Made by a program: the position numbers and the translations under genes. From contig CAXXRT010000019.1 in the NCBI GenBank assembly GCA_963666945.2, positions 1-64,000 of the forward strand: a stretch of DNA of 64,000 nt, written 5' to 3'. The first letter of the stretch is position 1, and the number at the start of each line of letters is the position of its first letter. The notes beneath the pieces are model-generated. The model searched no databases, had not been told where the DNA came from, and saw nothing but the letters and a program-made list of their open reading frames with translations. Positions 39,389-49,044 of the stretch are shown here, piece by piece. This stretch comes from G963666945 sp963666945 (GTDB lineage: Bacteria; Bacteroidota; Bacteroidia; Bacteroidales; Marinifilaceae).

Positions 39389-39396
39389 CAAAGATA
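39389..39396 (-). promoter_or_regulatory. -7 element of metG
   Basis: On the - strand it reads TATCTTTG, a full consensus match, 32 bases before the chosen start. It overlaps the upstream in-frame ATG and so rules that start out. Confidence 0.6.
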
Positions 39397-39555
39397 TATA
39401 TTTGAAATAAAACTATGATATGAAGCGTGTTAAAATGATGTATCTAAATACTAAAAAGAATTAATTGAGAAAGAGGGATTAATATGTGTTTGGGTTAAAT
39501 TATTAGGAGTAAGTAATTTTTGTGTAAAATGTTTCTAAATAGTAAAGGTTTTTAG

Positions 39556-39563
39556 TAAATTTG
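39556..39563 (+). promoter_or_regulatory. -7 element of the LD-carboxypeptidase gene
   Basis: TAAATTTG matches TAnnTTTG, 25 bases before the start codon. A -33 partner at normal distance is not evident. Confidence 0.5.
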
Positions 39564-39588
39564 AATGTAGAAACTAAAATTATAAATA

Positions 39589-40539
39589 ATGATTAAGCCG
39601 CCATATTTGCAACCAGGGGATAAAATTGCTATAGTTGCTCCGGCCGGGAGAGTGGCCAGGGCTAAGGTTGATCTGGCTGTTAAGATGTTTGAAAAATGGG
39701 GGTATGAGGTTGTTGTTGGGGATAATGTTTTCAATGATTACAATATTTTCTCAGCAACAGATGATGAAAGGGCTGAGGATCTGCAGAAAGTATTCGATAG
39801 TGAAGATATAAGGGCAGTGGTTTGTGCCAGGGGTGGTTATGGCTGTATTCGAATAGTGGATAAAATAGATTATTCAAAATTTCAGGGAAATCCTAAATGG
39901 TTGGTAGGTTTTAGTGATATAACTGTTCTCCATGCCAAGTTGAATACTTTGGGTATTGAAAGTATACATGGACCAATGCCTGTAAAGTTTCCCGAAGATG
40001 GTTCCGAGACAGATGATATTATAAAATTAAAAAAATTGTTAGAGGGCTCTCAGCCTGTATACAGTTATACTAGTCATCCAATGAATAGAAAGGGTGTAAG
40101 TAGTGGAGAACTTGTTGGTGGTAATTTATCTATAGTTTACAGTCTTCATGGCATTGAGATTGAATGGAAAAAAAATGAAAAGATTTTATTTATTGAAGAT
40201 GTGGATGAAGATTTATACCATTTAGATAGAATGATGCAGAACCTTAAACATTCCGGAAAGTTGGAACATTTACAAGGCTTGCTTGTTGGTCAAATGAGTG
40301 AAATGAAAGACGGAGACCCATCTTTTGGCTCCACAGCTTATGAGATCATCGCTGAGGCAGTGGAAGATTATGATTTTCCTGTTGTGTATGGATTCCCTGC
40401 TGGTCATGGTGATGTGAATTATCCTCTTATTTTTGGAGCTATAGCGGAATTAGAAGTTAATGACAAGTCGTATAATCTTAGTTTTAATCATAAAAGACAT
40501 TTTCCGGGGATAAAAGATATATTGGGTTATAAGGAATGA
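39589..40539 (+). CDS. Muramoyltetrapeptide LD-carboxypeptidase (peptidase S66)
   Basis: This 316-residue serine peptidase cleaves the bond before the terminal D-alanine of cytoplasmic murein tetrapeptides during wall recycling. YLQPGDKIAIVAPAG opens the family. The nucleophile Ser is in LVGFSDITVLHA. Glu and His further on (LFIEDVDEDLYHLDRM and FPAGHGDVN) complete the S66 triad. MccF immunity proteins share the fold, but the housekeeping surroundings favour an LdcA role. The next gene starts 15 bases later. Confidence 0.9.
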   Translation: MIKPPYLQPGDKIAIVAPAGRVARAKVDLAVKMFEKWGYEVVVGDNVFNDYNIFSATDDERAEDLQKVFDSEDIRAVVCARGGYGCIRIVDKIDYSKFQGNPKWLVGFSDITVLHAKLNTLGIESIHGPMPVKFPEDGSETDDIIKLKKLLEGSQPVYSYTSHPMNRKGVSSGELVGGNLSIVYSLHGIEIEWKKNEKILFIEDVDEDLYHLDRMMQNLKHSGKLEHLQGLLVGQMSEMKDGDPSFGSTAYEIIAEAVEDYDFPVVYGFPAGHGDVNYPLIFGAIAELEVNDKSYNLSFNHKRHFPGIKDILGYKE

Positions 40540-40554
40540 ATAGATAGATAAAAT

Positions 40555-41199
40555 ATGAGTTATTTTGATTCTTTTTGTAGTGGGTTGAATTTGAGGCTGA
40601 AGGACGAATTACCTGGTGATGAGGTTAGGAAAAAGATGGCCCCTTCTGCAAGGTTTATAGTTGGTAAAGAGGGGAATCATAAAAGGAGACCCAGAGAAAG
40701 TGCTGTTCTCATTCTTCTTTACTTAAAGGATGGAGAAATACACATACCCTTAATTAAAAGAGTAGAGGATGGTTCTCCCCATAGCGGGCAGGTAAGTTTT
40801 CCGGGAGGAGGCAAAGAGAAATTTGATGGGAATATTATAGAAACAGCTTTAAGAGAGGGGCAGGAAGAGATTGGTGTAAATGCTAAAAATATCAGAGTAT
40901 TGGGAACTCTTACAGAACTTTATATTCCTGTCAGTAACTACAATGTGACTCCTGTTATTGGGTATTTGGAAGATACACCTCAGTTTGATATAGAAAAAAA
41001 AGAAGTTGACTACGTTATTGAGTGTAAACTTCCATATTTGTTTAAAAACGAAAATAAGGGACGAGAAACTTTGTATAGGCATGGAGTAAGTATAGATGCC
41101 CCGTATTATCTTTGTGGCGAGGAAAAAATATGGGGTGCAACGGCAATGATATTAAGTGAGTTTGAGGCTTTGTATTGTGAAGTGATTAATAAATTATAA
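40555..41199 (+). CDS. NUDIX hydrolase, CoA pyrophosphatase type
   Basis: This 214-residue hydrolase has the Nudix box in GGGKEKFDGNIIETALREGQ and EEIGV. Just before it is SPHSGQVSFPGG, the extra motif that marks the coenzyme A pyrophosphatase group (NudL/YeaB type). It probably cleaves CoA and derivatives into phosphopantetheine and 3',5'-ADP. It sits in a compact run with the peptidase upstream and gldH downstream. Confidence 0.88.
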   Translation: MSYFDSFCSGLNLRLKDELPGDEVRKKMAPSARFIVGKEGNHKRRPRESAVLILLYLKDGEIHIPLIKRVEDGSPHSGQVSFPGGGKEKFDGNIIETALREGQEEIGVNAKNIRVLGTLTELYIPVSNYNVTPVIGYLEDTPQFDIEKKEVDYVIECKLPYLFKNENKGRETLYRHGVSIDAPYYLCGEEKIWGATAMILSEFEALYCEVINKL

Positions 41200-41220
41200 A
41201 TTTGCGGCAAATAGTGAGTT

Positions 41221-41694
41221 ATGAAGAATATTTTATTGTCAGTTGTGTTTTTTGGACTGTTGTTGGTAGCATGTGATAAAAACAGGATTTTTGATGATTA
41301 TAAAACTATAGAAGATAATAGTTGGAATGTTAGTCATCCTGTTAGTTTTGAAGTGGCGATACAGGACTCATCCGTTTTTTATAATATCTTTCTTAAGGTT
41401 AGGAATAATCAGGATTATGAGAATAAGAATCTATGGTTGTTTATTAAATGTACTGATCCTTATGGTCTTGTTGAGATTAATACCAGGATGGATTGTCTTT
41501 TAGCCGATGATGAAGGTAGATGGTTAGGAAAGGGGTTGGGGGATATTTTTGATTCATCGTATGTGTTAAATGAAAACTTCAGATTTAAACATGCCGGTAT
41601 ATATAAATTTGAGATAATGCACGGGATGAGGGAAAATATTATCACTGGAGTAAGAGATATAGGTTTAAGAGTAGAAAAAAGAATTGTAAAGTAA
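41221..41694 (+). CDS. gldH: Gliding motility lipoprotein GldH
   Basis: This 157-residue lipoprotein has a signal peptide with lipobox LLLVACDK (Cys18). DDYKTIEDNSWNVSHPVSFEV and the Ig-like beta pattern match GldH, required for gliding and linked with the type IX secretion machinery in Bacteroidota. The gene overlaps neither neighbour but lies 21 bases after the Nudix gene and 15 before trmB. With the SprE/PorW gene at 43805 it suggests a working type IX system. Confidence 0.85.
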   Translation: MKNILLSVVFFGLLLVACDKNRIFDDYKTIEDNSWNVSHPVSFEVAIQDSSVFYNIFLKVRNNQDYENKNLWLFIKCTDPYGLVEINTRMDCLLADDEGRWLGKGLGDIFDSSYVLNENFRFKHAGIYKFEIMHGMRENIITGVRDIGLRVEKRIVK

Positions 41695-41709
41695 GAAAAC
41701 AGATAAATT

Positions 41710-42444
41710 GTGGGAAAAAATAAATTAGTAAAGTTTGCTGATATGGACACCCTTAGTAATGTGATTCAGCCAAAACATGATGAGGTTTTCCGAACTGATT
41801 ATAAGTTGAAAGGTAAATGGAATGAAGAGATATTTAAAAACGATAATCCTATAGTTCTTGAAGTAGGGTGCGGTAAGGGTGAATATACGGTAGGGTTGGC
41901 CAGAAAATTTCCGGAAAAGAATTTTATTGGTTTGGATATTAAGGGAGCAAGAATGTGGAAGGGGGCTAAAGAAGCTTATGTTGAGGGGTTGAAAAATGTT
42001 GCATTTATACGCATGCATGCTGAAATGCTTGAGTCGGTTTTTGCAAGTCATGAGGTTAGTGAGGTGTGGGTGACTTTTCCCGATCCACAGATGCAAAAGT
42101 CAAGGAAGAGACTTACCGGGACGCGATTTCTTTCCGCTTATAAGAATTTTCTTAAAGAGGATGGTCTTGTACATTTAAAAACAGATTCGTCTTTTCTTTA
42201 TACATATACATCACATCTTGTTGAAGAGAATGCTTTTGATGTCTTTGTAAATACAGATGATCTTTATTCTTCCGGAATGGCTGATGATATTTTGTCTATA
42301 AGGACTTTCTATGAGCAGCAGTGGCTGGAAAGAGGTAAAACTATAAAGTATATTAAATTTTCGATGAAGGGTAAAACAAACTTTATAGAACCCGATATTG
42401 ATATAGAAAAAGACGATTATAGAAGTTTTGGCAGGGGACGATAA
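41710..42444 (+). CDS. trmB: tRNA (guanine-N7-)-methyltransferase
   Basis: This 244-residue enzyme methylates G46 of tRNAs using S-adenosylmethionine. VLEVGCGKGEYTVGLARKFP is the AdoMet-binding loop. EVWVTFPDPQMQKSRKRLTG is the TrmB-specific catalytic stretch. The start is a GTG at 41710. The short N-terminal extension (KFADMDTLSNVIQ) is usual in Bacteroidota. It belongs to the compact run beginning at 39589. Confidence 0.94.
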   Translation: MGKNKLVKFADMDTLSNVIQPKHDEVFRTDYKLKGKWNEEIFKNDNPIVLEVGCGKGEYTVGLARKFPEKNFIGLDIKGARMWKGAKEAYVEGLKNVAFIRMHAEMLESVFASHEVSEVWVTFPDPQMQKSRKRLTGTRFLSAYKNFLKEDGLVHLKTDSSFLYTYTSHLVEENAFDVFVNTDDLYSSGMADDILSIRTFYEQQWLERGKTIKYIKFSMKGKTNFIEPDIDIEKDDYRSFGRGR

Positions 42445-42449
42445 TTGTT

Positions 42450-42479
42450 TTTGTGTACAAGAATAAAATATTAAATTTG
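42450..42479 (+). promoter_or_regulatory. Promoter of mrp
   Basis: TTTG (42450-42453), an 18-base spacer and TAAATTTG (42472-42479) match the Bacteroidota consensus. The mrp start is 58 bases downstream, so mrp has its own promoter behind trmB. Confidence 0.62.
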
Positions 42480-42537
42480 CATATATTTATGAGGAGAAGA
42501 TAAGTGGCGATGGATTAATAAATTAATAATTATTGAA

Positions 42538-43632
42538 ATGAGTTTTTATCCTAAACAAATTACTGATGCCTTGTCATCTGTTGTTTATCCGGGTTCGGAT
42601 AAAACATTGTTGAGTCTGGATATGGTACAGGGTATTAAGATAGATGGTAATAAGGTTCGTTTTATACTTGTTTTTCAACGTTCGAACGATCCTTTTATGC
42701 AGGTGTTGAGAAAGAAGTGTGGCGATTTGGTTAAGGCGGCCTTGGGAGAGGTGGCAGAGATTGCTGTTGAAGTTAAGTCTGTTCATGATATGGAAGCACC
42801 ATCAGTATTGGAGGGTGTAAAAAATATAATAGCAGTGGCTTCCGGTAAAGGCGGTGTAGGAAAATCAACTGTTGCATCTAATCTTGCAGTAGCATTGGCA
42901 AAATCAGGCGCTAAGGTTGGACTTATAGATGCTGATATTTTTGGGCCTTCTGTGCCAAAAATGTTTGGGGCTGAGGATGCTCGTCCTTACATTGAAGAGA
43001 TAAATGGGAAGAAACTGATTGTTCCTTTTGAAAAGTATGGTGTTAAGATACTTTCAATAGGATTCTTTGTTGATCCTAAGCAGGCAACGGTATGGAGAGG
43101 CCCAATGGCTTCAGGTGCTTTAAAGCAACTGATAGGAGAAGCTAATTGGGGAGAACTTGATTATTTGTTGTTCGACCTTCCTCCGGGAACAAGCGATATT
43201 CACCTGACTTTAGTACAGACACTTCCTGTAACAGGGGCAATAGTAGTAAGTACGCCACAGGATGTTGCTCTTGCTGATGCCGTTAAAGGGATTAATATGT
43301 TTGAAAGTCCTGGTATAAATGTTCCGGTTCTTGGGCTTATTGAAAATATGGCTTGGTTTACTCCTGAAGAGCTTCCTGAAAATAAATATTATATTTTTGG
43401 AAAAGAAGGATGCAAAAGACTTGCTGAGTCTAAGGGCGTGAATCTTCTGGGGCAAATTCCGATTGTGCAGAGTATCCGTGAAGGAGGGGACGAAGGAAAG
43501 CCTGCTGCCTTAGACGAAAATTCTGCTACAGGTATTGCTTTTGCAGATTTGGCTGCTAATGTTATCCAGGCTGTTGATGATAGGAATTGTACTGCATTAG
43601 GAACTAAAAGAGTAAGAGTTAAAGAGGATTAA
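42538..43632 (+). CDS. mrp: Mrp/NBP35 family iron-sulfur carrier ATPase
   Basis: This 364-residue cytoplasmic P-loop protein (ApbC type) carries and transfers Fe-S clusters. A MIP18/DUF59 domain spans about 1-95. The deviant Walker A is ASGKGGVGKSTVASNLA at about residue 101, followed by IDADIFGPSVPKMFG and YLLFDLPPGTSDIHLTL. The usual C-terminal Cys-x-x-Cys seems absent: ENMAWFTPEELPENKYYIFG replaces it, a variant common in Bacteroidota. That leaves the cluster-binding mode open. Confidence 0.92.
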   Translation: MSFYPKQITDALSSVVYPGSDKTLLSLDMVQGIKIDGNKVRFILVFQRSNDPFMQVLRKKCGDLVKAALGEVAEIAVEVKSVHDMEAPSVLEGVKNIIAVASGKGGVGKSTVASNLAVALAKSGAKVGLIDADIFGPSVPKMFGAEDARPYIEEINGKKLIVPFEKYGVKILSIGFFVDPKQATVWRGPMASGALKQLIGEANWGELDYLLFDLPPGTSDIHLTLVQTLPVTGAIVVSTPQDVALADAVKGINMFESPGINVPVLGLIENMAWFTPEELPENKYYIFGKEGCKRLAESKGVNLLGQIPIVQSIREGGDEGKPAALDENSATGIAFADLAANVIQAVDDRNCTALGTKRVRVKED

Positions 43633-43687
43633 TATTAAAGATATTCGATGAATATTATTTAATAATAAAATAGAAACATATTTTATA

Positions 43688-43722
43688 GGGGGCAGCTAAA
43701 AAAAGCTAGCCCCTTTTTTTTT
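43688..43722 (+). terminator. Terminator after mrp
   Basis: GGGGGCAGCT and AGCTAGCCCC pair with one bulge around an A-rich loop, followed by nine T (43714-43722). Confidence 0.88.
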
Positions 43723-43804
43723 CATTTTTTTGTTTTTATATGTTTTTTAGCTTACTTTAATGTTTGTAATTTTTTCTTTTTATCTAATATGTTATTGGTT
43801 ATTG

Positions 43805-46800
43805 ATGTTACGATTCAGGAATATATTGTTTGTTGTGATTGGATTTGTGTTTATTCTTTTTGTTAATTCGTGTTCAACAAAAAGGAATACATTTTTATCG
43901 AGGAAATATCATAACATTACTACCCATTATAATGTATATTTTAATGGTAAAGAGAGTTTTAGGGAGGGAGAGCAGAAGGTAAAGGATAATCATAGAGAGA
44001 ACTATTGTTATTTGTTGCCTTTGTTTTTGTCTGATGACGAGGTTGCAAGAAAGACCGCTTATTCCAATATGGAAAGGGCTGTTGTTAAGGCACAGAAAGC
44101 AATAAAATTGCATTCTATAACACGAAAACCCAGACGTAAAAATAATAATTACTCGAAGAAGTATAAGCAATTTAGACAAAAGAAAGAATATAATATTTAT
44201 ATAGACGATTGCTATCTTCTAATCGGGAAAGGAAATTTTTATAATAAAAAATATTCAAAAGCCGATAATGCTTTTGCCTTTATTGTTCGTCAGTTTCCCG
44301 GAACCCCAATTGTTTATGAGGCAAAAATATGGCATATAAGGAGTTTGACAGAACAAAAGAAATATACTCAGGCTCAGTTGTTAATTAAAAATCTGGAGAA
44401 TGATAAAAAACTGTCTGGTCTTTTAAGGGAAGAATATTATAAGGTCAGGGCTGATTATATGATAAAAACAGGAGACTTACCCAGGGCTATTGAAGAGGTT
44501 CAGAGGCTCGTCAATATAGTTTCCAATAGAAAAGAAAAGGTCCGTTATCGTTTTATTCTAGCACAACTTTATTTGAATAATGGTATGGATGATATGGCTA
44601 TGAATCTTTTTGGAAAAATAGCTACCATGAGGATTTCTTACGATATGGCATTCAATGCATCGGTCAATATGGCTCTGGCCTATAATGGTGCGGATGGGCA
44701 AAAGGTAAGAAGGACTCTTGTTAGAATGTTGAGGGATGTAAGAAATAGGGATTTTAAAGATCAGATATACTATGCTCTTGGCAATATCGAGTTTAAGGAT
44801 GGTAATATTGAAAAAGGTATTGAGTGTTTAAATAAATCTACGAATTTTAGTATTAATAATGATATTCAAAAATCTTTATCTTTTCGTTTTCTTGGTGATT
44901 ATTACTTTGAAAATAAGGATTATATAAATGCTTTTTCTTGTTACGATAGTTGCTTGTATTTTAATGCTACAAATATTGAAAATGAAAAGGAACTACTGAA
45001 ACGGAAAAATAATTTATCGGACTTAGTCGATAATCTTAATGTAATAAATACGCAAGATAGTTTGCAAAGATTGGCTTTAATGAGTGCCAAGCAGAGAGAT
45101 AATGTTATTCAGAAAATTATTGACAAAATTGTAGAAAAGGAGGAAAAACTGTTACAGGAGGAAAAGGATGCCCGGTTGGATAGAAGTTTTTATTTGCAGA
45201 ATAGGGGGAATGCAGTTATTGGGAATAGCGGAAATGATGCGCAAGGTGGCTGGTATTTTTATAACCCTGTTTCTATTACAATGGGAAGATCTGAATTTGT
45301 CAGAAAATGGGGAAAAAGAAAGAGTGAAGATAATTGGAGGAGAAGGAATAAAGCTATTGTTGATATAGAACTTGTGGATAATGATGAGTGGAGTGGAAAA
45401 ATGGCTGAAAGAGACAATGCAAAAGTAAATCTTAAGAGTAAAGAATATTATTTAAGGAATATTCCTCTGACAGAGGCAGATAAAAAGATATCTGATTCGC
45501 TTATTGTAGAAGCTCTTTTTACAGCTGCGGAAATTTTTAAAGAGAAGTTTAATGATTATGAGAACTCGTTGAAGACCTATAATGATCTGATTAATAGATT
45601 TCCGAATAATAAGTATTTGATGTATTCATATTATAATTCTTATGAGATAAGTAATCTAACTATGGATTATAGGAAAGCAGGGGAATATAAAAGCAGGCTT
45701 ATTGAAAAATATCCGGATAGTGAATATGCCAAAATATTAAAGAATCCGGATTATTTATTAAAGCATAAAAGAGATGTTGGTGTTGTAGATGGAATGTATG
45801 AAGAGGCATTTAAGGCTTACTCAAATTATTCATTCAATAAATCTATAAGTATTGTAGATAAGGCCTTGGATTTTTGTCCTAAATCTGATATTGCAGATAG
45901 GTTATTAATGTTGAAGGCACTCTGTGTTGGAAGATTATATTCAACATCTGAGTTTGTTAGTGCGTTGAACCTTGTTTTGGCCCATAATCCTGATGAGGAA
46001 ATAAAGTATTTGGCTGAGAAATTAATTATGTCTGTAGAAAAAGGTGGAGTGCCTGTAGTTTATACTAAAAGGGAAGTTGATAATGCAAGGTTTTTAGAAA
46101 ATCACAGGGATTGGAATTTTTCAGATATATCTTTTTTAAAAGACAATGCACCAACACCAATCTATAAATATGAGGATGCAGATGATTATTATATGGTGCT
46201 GTCGGTTACTTGTACAGCTAAAGATGTTAAAGGTCTGAGATTTCATTTAAATTACTTAGCGGAGGATGTCATTGATAGTGGTGTTGTACAGGTTAGAAAG
46301 GAGCAGATAGGGCTTTCAAATACTTTGTTTGTACTACGGGGGTTGAAAAATAAGGATGAGGGAATTAGGCTTTTGAGTGCAATAGCCTCTAGTAAAAAGA
46401 TTTCAAGAATTATCGGGAAATTGGATTACAGGTTGTTCTTTATAACAGCAGAAAATTATAAAATATTGCAATACAGTCAGGATGTTGGTGTTTATGTTGA
46501 TTTTTTTGTGAGTAATTATTTAAAGGAGAGAGAAGATGCTGACCTGTTAGTTGGAAAGAGGTCAGGAATTGGCAATATATTCAGTCGCGATATGTCTGCA
46601 AATCATAGGTTTGTGATATTGTATCCATACCGGAAGGTGCAGGAAGACATTATTGTAAAATCATTGAAAGATTTCGATGCCGATTATGAGGTGGTTTCAG
46701 AAAGGTATGATGTTGAATATGGACTGGCTATAGTTAATAATGTGGGAAACAGGACAGATGCAGTAAGATATTTGATGGGTTTCAAAACATATTTTAAGAA

Positions 46801-47320
46801 TAATTATAATGAAATCTCGGGGTTGTGTGATATGATGGTAATTACTGATGCTAATTACGATATTTTTTATTCTAATAAGTATTTCAAGGAATATTCCGGA
46901 TTCTTTGATGAAAATTATAATATTGAGGAGGTTGATCTACTAAATGGTAAAAGAATTAAGGATGGGGAATACATTTATGAAGAGTCTTCCATACATTATT
47001 TTGCGATTGTTTATCCTTCTGAGGTAGATAATAATAAAATAGAACAGGACTTTAAACGTTATAATATATCTGAATTAGGTTTGAGTATTTCGCCTTTTGG
47101 TAGAGATAAAAACATTTTACTTGTATCGAACTTGAAGGATAAGAAGCAAGCGATGATGTATTTACGTGCTGTAATTACAAATAGGAAACTGTTTAAAGAA
47201 CTAAAAAATGAAGATTATTATAATTTTGTTATTTCAGAAGAAAATTTAAATGTTTTGACTAAAAATCACAAACTTAAGGAATATATGATTTTTTTTAAGA
47301 AATGGTATTTAAATAGATAG
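43805..47320 (+). CDS. Gliding/type IX secretion lipoprotein SprE/PorW (TPR)
   Basis: This protein of about 1171 residues starts MLRFRNILF with a lipoprotein signal ending at the Cys of FVNSCSTKRN. STKRNTFLSRKYHNITTHYN and YFNGKESFREGEQKV are the SprE/PorW opening, and TPR-like helical repeats follow through most of the chain. PorW/SprE is an outer-membrane lipoprotein of the type IX secretion system, needed for protein export and gliding. The open frame runs 15 codons further upstream, but ATG 43805 gives a proper signal peptide. The C-terminal third has repeated SPOR-like stretches (YYMVLSVTC, HRFVILYPYRK, HYFAIVYPSE). Confidence 0.82.
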   Translation: MLRFRNILFVVIGFVFILFVNSCSTKRNTFLSRKYHNITTHYNVYFNGKESFREGEQKVKDNHRENYCYLLPLFLSDDEVARKTAYSNMERAVVKAQKAIKLHSITRKPRRKNNNYSKKYKQFRQKKEYNIYIDDCYLLIGKGNFYNKKYSKADNAFAFIVRQFPGTPIVYEAKIWHIRSLTEQKKYTQAQLLIKNLENDKKLSGLLREEYYKVRADYMIKTGDLPRAIEEVQRLVNIVSNRKEKVRYRFILAQLYLNNGMDDMAMNLFGKIATMRISYDMAFNASVNMALAYNGADGQKVRRTLVRMLRDVRNRDFKDQIYYALGNIEFKDGNIEKGIECLNKSTNFSINNDIQKSLSFRFLGDYYFENKDYINAFSCYDSCLYFNATNIENEKELLKRKNNLSDLVDNLNVINTQDSLQRLALMSAKQRDNVIQKIIDKIVEKEEKLLQEEKDARLDRSFYLQNRGNAVIGNSGNDAQGGWYFYNPVSITMGRSEFVRKWGKRKSEDNWRRRNKAIVDIELVDNDEWSGKMAERDNAKVNLKSKEYYLRNIPLTEADKKISDSLIVEALFTAAEIFKEKFNDYENSLKTYNDLINRFPNNKYLMYSYYNSYEISNLTMDYRKAGEYKSRLIEKYPDSEYAKILKNPDYLLKHKRDVGVVDGMYEEAFKAYSNYSFNKSISIVDKALDFCPKSDIADRLLMLKALCVGRLYSTSEFVSALNLVLAHNPDEEIKYLAEKLIMSVEKGGVPVVYTKREVDNARFLENHRDWNFSDISFLKDNAPTPIYKYEDADDYYMVLSVTCTAKDVKGLRFHLNYLAEDVIDSGVVQVRKEQIGLSNTLFVLRGLKNKDEGIRLLSAIASSKKISRIIGKLDYRLFFITAENYKILQYSQDVGVYVDFFVSNYLKEREDADLLVGKRSGIGNIFSRDMSANHRFVILYPYRKVQEDIIVKSLKDFDADYEVVSERYDVEYGLAIVNNVGNRTDAVRYLMGFKTYFKNNYNEISGLCDMMVITDANYDIFYSNKYFKEYSGFFDENYNIEEVDLLNGKRIKDGEYIYEESSIHYFAIVYPSEVDNNKIEQDFKRYNISELGLSISPFGRDKNILLVSNLKDKKQAMMYLRAVITNRKLFKELKNEDYYNFVISEENLNVLTKNHKLKEYMIFFKKWYLNR

Positions 47321-47350
47321 TGTGTTTTTTGTAAATATAAATGAAGCTTA

Positions 47351-47767
47351 ATGGAATTACATATAAAATCGCTCGATGCAATAACTGAAGTGGCTGGGAA
47401 GTTCTTGGCTGAATTGGGGGAACATAAAGTTGTTGCTCTTTATGGAAAAATGGGGGTGGGAAAAACGACATTTGTTAAGGCAGTATGTAGTGTAAAAGGA
47501 ATAGAGGATATTGCGACAAGTCCGTCGTTTGCAATAGTGAATGAATATCGGGGGCATGAAGAGATTATTTATCATTTTGATTTCTATAGGATAAACACTA
47601 TTGAGGAGGCATATGATTTTGGTTATGAGGAATATTTTTATAGTGGAAATATTTGTTTTATTGAATGGCCTGAATTGATTGAGCCTTTGCTTCCGGATGA
47701 TGTTCTGAAATTAGAATTTACAGAAAATAATGATGGTAGCAGAATTATAAAATTTATTGAAGGTTGA
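47351..47767 (+). CDS. tsaE: tRNA threonylcarbamoyladenosine biosynthesis ATPase TsaE
   Basis: This 138-residue ATPase works with TsaB, TsaC and TsaD in making t6A37 on ANN-decoding tRNAs. The Walker A is GKMGVGKTTFVKA, followed by SPSFAIVNEY and HFDFYRI, the family signature. FIEWPELIEPLLPDDVLKLEF is also typical. Its start is 30 bases after the SprE/PorW stop. Confidence 0.94.
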   Translation: MELHIKSLDAITEVAGKFLAELGEHKVVALYGKMGVGKTTFVKAVCSVKGIEDIATSPSFAIVNEYRGHEEIIYHFDFYRINTIEEAYDFGYEEYFYSGNICFIEWPELIEPLLPDDVLKLEFTENNDGSRIIKFIEG

Positions 47768-47820
47768 TTTTTGTGCTAAAAAGTGGTAAATTGTCAGGGC
47801 TTTCTTTCTAATTATTAATT

Positions 47821-49044
47821 ATGGAACAAAAAGAAAATAAGTCAGTTGATATTCCTGGGGGAAAGGAGTGTCTGATCCCTCAGGAGGAAATGTTGATTGT
47901 TGGGCGTAAGAAGAAGAAGCTTGTGATTGGTCTGCCAAATGAAATTGACCGTTTTGAAAATAGAATGTGTTTGTCTCCTCAGGCTGTAGGATATGCCGTT
48001 GAAAATGGTCATGTAATATATGTGGAAAGAGGTGCTGGTCTTGCTGCAAATTATACAGATGAGCAGTATAGCGAGAGGGGTGCAATTATTGTTGATACTA
48101 AAGAAGAGATATATAATTGCGATATTGTTCTTAAAGTGGCACCATTTACAAAGAAAGATATAGATATTCTGAAGGGTAATCAGGTTGTGATCTCATCTTT
48201 TCATATTCATGGGCAGTCATCTGAGAATATCAGGGAGATGATGAATAAAAAGATAACCGCCATAGCTTTTGATTATTATAAGGATTGTGATGGTTGTTTT
48301 GCTTTTATTCGTTCAATGGGAGAGATTGCCGGTTATTCTTCAATTATGATTGCGAGCGAATATCTTAGTAATTCCAGAGGAGGCAAGGGGATTATGCTTG
48401 GAGGTATTACGGGTATTGCTCCTAGTGAAGTGGTTATATTGGGAGCGGGAACCGCTGGAGAGAATGCAGCAAGAACGGCTTTGGGGTTAGGGGCCGTTGT
48501 TAAGATTTTTGATTATTCTATAAAAAGACTGAGAAGGATTGAGGATAATCTTGGACAAAGAGTATTTACATCTATAATGCATCCTCCTGTATTGGAAAAG
48601 GCTCTGATGTCTGCTGATGTCTTACTTGGTGCAGTGAGATCTGATGATGGACAAATATGCACCCTTGTGACAGAGGATATGGTAAGGAAGATGAAATCAG
48701 GGTCCATAATTATTGATTTGTCTATTGACAGGGGGGGGTGTGTTGAAACTTCACGGATGACTTCTTTAAAAAATCCTGTTTTTACAAGACATAAGGTTAT
48801 TCATTATTGCGTTCCAAATATTGCTTCAAGAGTTTCCCGAACATCTACCATTGCCTTGAGTAATATATTTATGCCATTGTTAAAAGAAATAGGAGAATAT
48901 GGAGGAATAGCCCAGGCAATTAAGGGGGATTGCGGATTGAGGCATGGAGTGTATATGTATAACGGAATTCTTACCAATAGTGCAGTGGGGGATAAGTTTG
49001 GCATCCTTTCCAGGGATATAGATTTGCTTATGGCTGCTTTATAG
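47821..49044 (+). CDS. ald: Alanine dehydrogenase
   Basis: This 407-residue NAD-dependent enzyme interconverts alanine and pyruvate plus ammonia. It starts with a roughly 35-residue extension common in Bacteroidota. IGLPNEIDRFENRMCLSPQA is the substrate side. VVILGAGTAGENAARTALGLGA is the Rossmann nucleotide site. DLSIDRGGCVETSR is also conserved. Transhydrogenase alpha subunits share this fold, but no transhydrogenase partner genes are present. Its last six bases overlap the end of the converging HAD gene. Confidence 0.86.
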   Translation: MEQKENKSVDIPGGKECLIPQEEMLIVGRKKKKLVIGLPNEIDRFENRMCLSPQAVGYAVENGHVIYVERGAGLAANYTDEQYSERGAIIVDTKEEIYNCDIVLKVAPFTKKDIDILKGNQVVISSFHIHGQSSENIREMMNKKITAIAFDYYKDCDGCFAFIRSMGEIAGYSSIMIASEYLSNSRGGKGIMLGGITGIAPSEVVILGAGTAGENAARTALGLGAVVKIFDYSIKRLRRIEDNLGQRVFTSIMHPPVLEKALMSADVLLGAVRSDDGQICTLVTEDMVRKMKSGSIIIDLSIDRGGCVETSRMTSLKNPVFTRHKVIHYCVPNIASRVSRTSTIALSNIFMPLLKEIGEYGGIAQAIKGDCGLRHGVYMYNGILTNSAVGDKFGILSRDIDLLMAAL

